64,000 nt of DNA. It comes from Shouchella sp047238345 (lineage in GTDB: Bacteria; Bacillota; Bacilli; Bacillales; Bacillaceae_D). Made by a program: the position numbers and the translations under genes. The notes below the pieces were generated by a model. The model made no database searches, was not told the origin of the DNA, and worked only from the letters and a program-made list of their open reading frames with translations. The number at the start of each line of letters is the position of its first letter. Position 1 is the first letter of the stretch. The stretch is taken from positions 2,108,001 to 2,172,000 of the forward strand of contig NZ_JBDFMQ010000001.1 of NCBI RefSeq assembly GCF_047238345.1, written 5' to 3'. Below are positions 61,511 to 64,000 of this stretch, in pieces.

Positions 61511-62287
61511 CTACCTTTTTAAATTCACAATTTCTTGTAAGATTTCGTCTGATGTTGTGATCACTCGTGAATTTGCTTGGAAACCTCTCTGCGCAACAAT
61601 CATCTCTGTAAATTCATCCGTTAAATCCACATTGGACATTTCCAAGAAGCCACTTTGTACTGTGCCTGCTCCATTACCAGCGGCAAAGTTTGGCGCTCCA
61701 GATGAAGCTGTAGCAGCAAAAAGATTGCCACCTGCTTTTGTTAAACCATCCGGGTTTGCAAACGTCGTTAATCGTAGCGCGGTCCCACCTGCTTCAGAAC
61801 CGATAAAATTAATGTTTCCTGCTGAGTCAACCGTCACATCTGTTGCATCTGCAGGCACTTGAATTGGGTTGCCAGCGTTATTTAACAAGTAAGCACCAGA
61901 GCTGTTGACAATATTGTTGTTTGCATCAATATAGAAATTTCCAGCCCTCGTGTAATACGTTTCACCATTTGAAGAAACGGTAAAAAACCCGTCTCCATTT
62001 ATCATCAGATCAAGTGAGCGCCCTGTACTTTGAGCAGGTCCTTCACCATGAACCGTATCAATTGCCCCTACAGTTGAACCAGTCCCAACTTGTTGTGGGT
62101 TTACACCACCTTGATTTGCTCCAGGAGCAAGAGGAGACTGCATCTGCTGACTCATCAAATCTTCAAACATTACACGCCCTTTTTTGAATCCGTGGGTATT
62201 TACATTTGCAATGTTGTTCCCAATTACGTCTAATTTGGTTTGGAACCCTTTCATACCTGAAATACCAGAATACATTGATCGAATCAT
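61511..62287 (-). CDS. flgE: Flagellar hook protein FlgE (FlgG-type annotation)
   Basis: 258 residues. The rod/hook N-terminus (SGISGMKGFQTKLDVIGNNIANVNT) and C-terminus (MIVAQRGFQANSRVI) are intact. In B. subtilis the gene at this place after flgD was first named flgG and is now known as the hook gene flgE; size and context agree. It starts 4 bases after flgD. Confidence 0.93.
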   Translation of the reverse strand: MIRSMYSGISGMKGFQTKLDVIGNNIANVNTHGFKKGRVMFEDLMSQQMQSPLAPGANQGGVNPQQVGTGSTVGAIDTVHGEGPAQSTGRSLDLMINGDGFFTVSSNGETYYTRAGNFYIDANNNIVNSSGAYLLNNAGNPIQVPADATDVTVDSAGNINFIGSEAGGTALRLTTFANPDGLTKAGGNLFAATASSGAPNFAAGNGAGTVQSGFLEMSNVDLTDEFTEMIVAQRGFQANSRVITTSDEILQEIVNLKR

Positions 62288-62290
62288 TGT

Positions 62291-62734
62291 TTACCGCTCC
62301 TGTTCTTTTGTTTGAGTATGTTCACGTATTTCTAACAGATGACCAGCTTCTATCCAGTTATCCCGGTCAATTTCAACAATCATTTCTCCAGTTTGTGCAT
62401 ACTTTACGGCTGTGACTTTCCCTTGACCTTCTTCACTTTCTTTTTTCCACGTAACGTCTTTGCCAATAATTTCACTTAAATTCATCAATTGCTGGCTTTT
62501 TTGGTCCATATACATATATTGCATGGTAGCGTTGAGCTGGGTTAACTGCTCAAGTTGAGAAAAGGTAGCTAGCTGAGCGATATATTCTCGATCTTCCATT
62601 GGATTAGTTGGATCTTGATGTTGAAGTTGCGTCATTAACAACTGCAAAAATGCTTCTTGTCCTAATGGATTTGCCGGTCCTTTCGTTTGCTGTTGCTGCG
62701 ATGAAAGGTATAGACTTGGATCAATTTGCGTCAT
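62291..62734 (-). CDS. flgD: Hook assembly scaffold protein FlgD
   Basis: 147 residues: N-terminal export part and the conserved GQEAFLQLLMTQLQHQDPTN segment, followed by TFSQLEQLTQLNATM. It caps the growing hook. Its start overlaps the fliK end by 14 bases. Confidence 0.93.
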   Translation of the reverse strand: MTQIDPSLYLSSQQQQTKGPANPLGQEAFLQLLMTQLQHQDPTNPMEDREYIAQLATFSQLEQLTQLNATMQYMYMDQKSQQLMNLSEIIGKDVTWKKESEEGQGKVTAVKYAQTGEMIVEIDRDNWIEAGHLLEIREHTQTKEQER

Positions 62735-64000
62735 CTTGCTTCACCTCTGTTTGTAAGATTGCCGCCATCCATTCTTTAAAATTCGTTCTCGGTTTCTTTT
62801 CTAACTGTTCAGCGTGCTGTCTTTTTCGATCTTGTTCCTGTTGGCTATGGTGCTCATTTTCTTCAGGTAACTCTTCCTCAATTTGTAGCACTTCAACTTT
62901 CGTATCTTGTAAAGCACCTAATTGACGAAGTTGCGGCAGCGAACGTTCAATTGCCTCTTTTGCATACGGCCGCTCAGCAGAAATGCGGACGATATATCCT
63001 TGGGCTTGTTGAATAAATTGTATATTGACACGTCCAAGTGATTCAGGATGTAGTTTTAACATCACTTGTTGCTGGCGGTCATTTGTGTAGGTTGTCTTTG
63101 CCGCTCGTAAAATACGCAGCAATTGTCTCGCTAATAAAGAATCGACGGGCTCCTGTTGTTTCCCCGGCATTGATGCTGAGCGGACTTCTTGGAGCGCATC
63201 GCCCCCCTCTTCTTTTAACTGAAACGCCAATCCATGTTTTTGAGTATCCCCGTTAGGTGAAGGAATGCCTCGCTCATTATTTATATCAGGGAAACGATCG
63301 CTGCTATGCGCCGAGCTTTCTTGTGACTGGTTTTGCTCGCTTTTGGACTGGTTAACCTTTTGCGCAGTTTGCTTTTCTACACGCACAACATGCTCGCCTA
63401 CTTGTTTATCGTCAACTTCTAGCTTATGAACAGGTGTTTGTCTATCATCGATCTTTTGCTCAGTGACAATCGTTTGCTTAAAATCCATTTCTTGCTCAGA
63501 TTCCATTGTTTGTAGCATTGCCTTATCTTGACTCTTCTGGAGGAGCGCTTGACGATCGTAACGGAGTTCTTGCTGGTATGTATTCTGCGTCTCGCGCTTC
63601 TCATTATCAAGCGACGACAACATGTCCGATTGGTGGGAAGACTCATTAGCTGTATGTAGAAAAAGAGAGACATCACCTTGCTTTTTTTCTTCCGATCCAT
63701 ATCCATCTTTATTCAATAAAATTTGTTCTTCCGTTTCAGAGCGCAACAAACGCTCTTTTTGAATAGGAGAGCTACTGGACTCCAGCTTCATGTTTGGACT
63801 CCCCAAACGATAGGAGGGTTCTAAGGAAACCAGCGATCCCTGATCCAATGTTCCGACGTCTTTTTTTTCTTTTCCACGATCAAGGTTTGCATTCATTGCC
63901 ATTCCACTTTCTTCACCAAAAACGCTGTTGTATAAACCGTCCTGCTCCTCTTGTTCATAAGGGCTGTGTTTACGTTGATTCGTGTTTGCTACATGCTGTC
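62721..64000 (-). CDS. fliK: Hook-length control protein FliK, 5' end beyond window
   Basis: The frame is open from the stop at 62721 to the right edge. The first in-window ATG is at 63902, but the 32 codons before it also read as Gln/Glu-rich coding sequence, so the true start is probably beyond 64000. At least 426 residues. The long Gln/Ser/Glu/Lys-rich N-terminal and middle part is low complexity, typical of the FliK ruler. The C-terminal Flg_hook domain (MLKLHPESLGRVNIQF, YAKEAIERSLPQLRQL) contacts FlhB. An acidic, His/Gln-rich patch follows. Confidence 0.9.
   Translation of the reverse strand, partial: QHVANTNQRKHSPYEQEEQDGLYNSVFGEESGMAMNANLDRGKEKKDVGTLDQGSLVSLEPSYRLGSPNMKLESSSSPIQKERLLRSETEEQILLNKDGYGSEEKKQGDVSLFLHTANESSHQSDMLSSLDNEKRETQNTYQQELRYDRQALLQKSQDKAMLQTMESEQEMDFKQTIVTEQKIDDRQTPVHKLEVDDKQVGEHVVRVEKQTAQKVNQSKSEQNQSQESSAHSSDRFPDINNERGIPSPNGDTQKHGLAFQLKEEGGDALQEVRSASMPGKQQEPVDSLLARQLLRILRAAKTTYTNDRQQQVMLKLHPESLGRVNIQFIQQAQGYIVRISAERPYAKEAIERSLPQLRQLGALQDTKVEVLQIEEELPEENEHHSQQEQDRKRQHAEQLEKKPRTNFKEWMAAILQTEVKQDDAN

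Noticed and set aside
61416..61862. 148-codon plus-strand frame antisense to flgE/swrD
   Set aside because: A shadow of conserved flagellar genes without a start signal.

Overview
This window is a chromosomal block from a spore-forming, flagellated, low-GC Gram-positive of the Bacillaceae. All 65 genes I call lie on the minus strand, so the biological order runs from position 64000 down to 1. The order closely follows the Bacillus subtilis arc from fliK to recA. That synteny, plus sporulation genes (spoIIIE, dpaA, dpaB, tepA), the FliY/CheC/CheD chemotaxis style and AGGAGG-type ribosome binding sites, supports the placement. A very acidic extracytoplasmic linker in the RodZ-like protein suggests an alkaliphile or halotolerant relative (an Alkalihalobacillus/Shouchella type), but I cannot name the species.

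Layout in transcription order. (1) 64000-48329: the fla/che operon fliK-flgD-flgE-swrD-fliL-fliM-fliY-cheY-fliO-fliP-fliQ-fliR-flhB-flhA-flhF-flhG*-cheB*-cheC-cheD-sigD-swrB. It encodes hook, C-ring, export gate, chemotaxis adaptation and the flagellar sigma factor. (2) 48164-39214: rpsB-tsf-pyrH-frr-uppS-cdsA-dxr-rseP-proS, covering translation, isoprenoid, phospholipid and membrane-stress functions. (3) 39155-27160: polC, then rimP-nusA-ylxR-ylxQ-infB-ylxP-rbfA-truB-ribF-rpsO. (4) 26995-22211: pnp, ylxY, mlpA, ymxH. (5) 22007-17213: dpaA-dpaB-asd-dapG-dapA, the aspartate/diaminopimelate/dipicolinate branch, with a sigma-K-like promoter before dpaA and a separate sigma-A-like promoter before asd. 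(6) 16723-13914: rnjB, tepA, ylzJ. (7) 13828-5097: spoIIIE, the ymfF/ymfH protease pair, ymfI, ymfJ, ymfK, rodZ-like ymfM and pgsA. (8) 5085-1: cinA, a DEAD-box helicase, recA with a LexA box, and a partial metallophosphoesterase.

Most of the window is conserved housekeeping DNA. The unusual part is the flhF-to-cheC interval (50027-52794). FlhG keeps its N-terminal DQAxxLR helix but has lost the ATPase P-loop. FlhF has an altered G3 motif. CheB has no receiver domain. The cheA and cheW genes that sit between cheB and cheC in B. subtilis are absent. Together these suggest a remodelled flagellar-number and chemotaxis-adaptation module. A second notable point is mlpA, whose conserved N-terminus is cut off by what looks like one missing A in a poly-A tract. 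A third is a DbpA-type DEAD-box helicase translationally coupled to cinA just ahead of recA.

Intrinsic terminators are frequent, including inside gene strings usually transcribed together (rpsB/tsf, tsf/pyrH, frr/uppS, rbfA/truB, ymfJ/ymfK). I saw no tRNA, rRNA, insertion sequence, prophage or CRISPR array. The longest stretch without a gene is 16724-17212. Both end genes (metallophosphoesterase at 1, fliK at 64000) run off the window.
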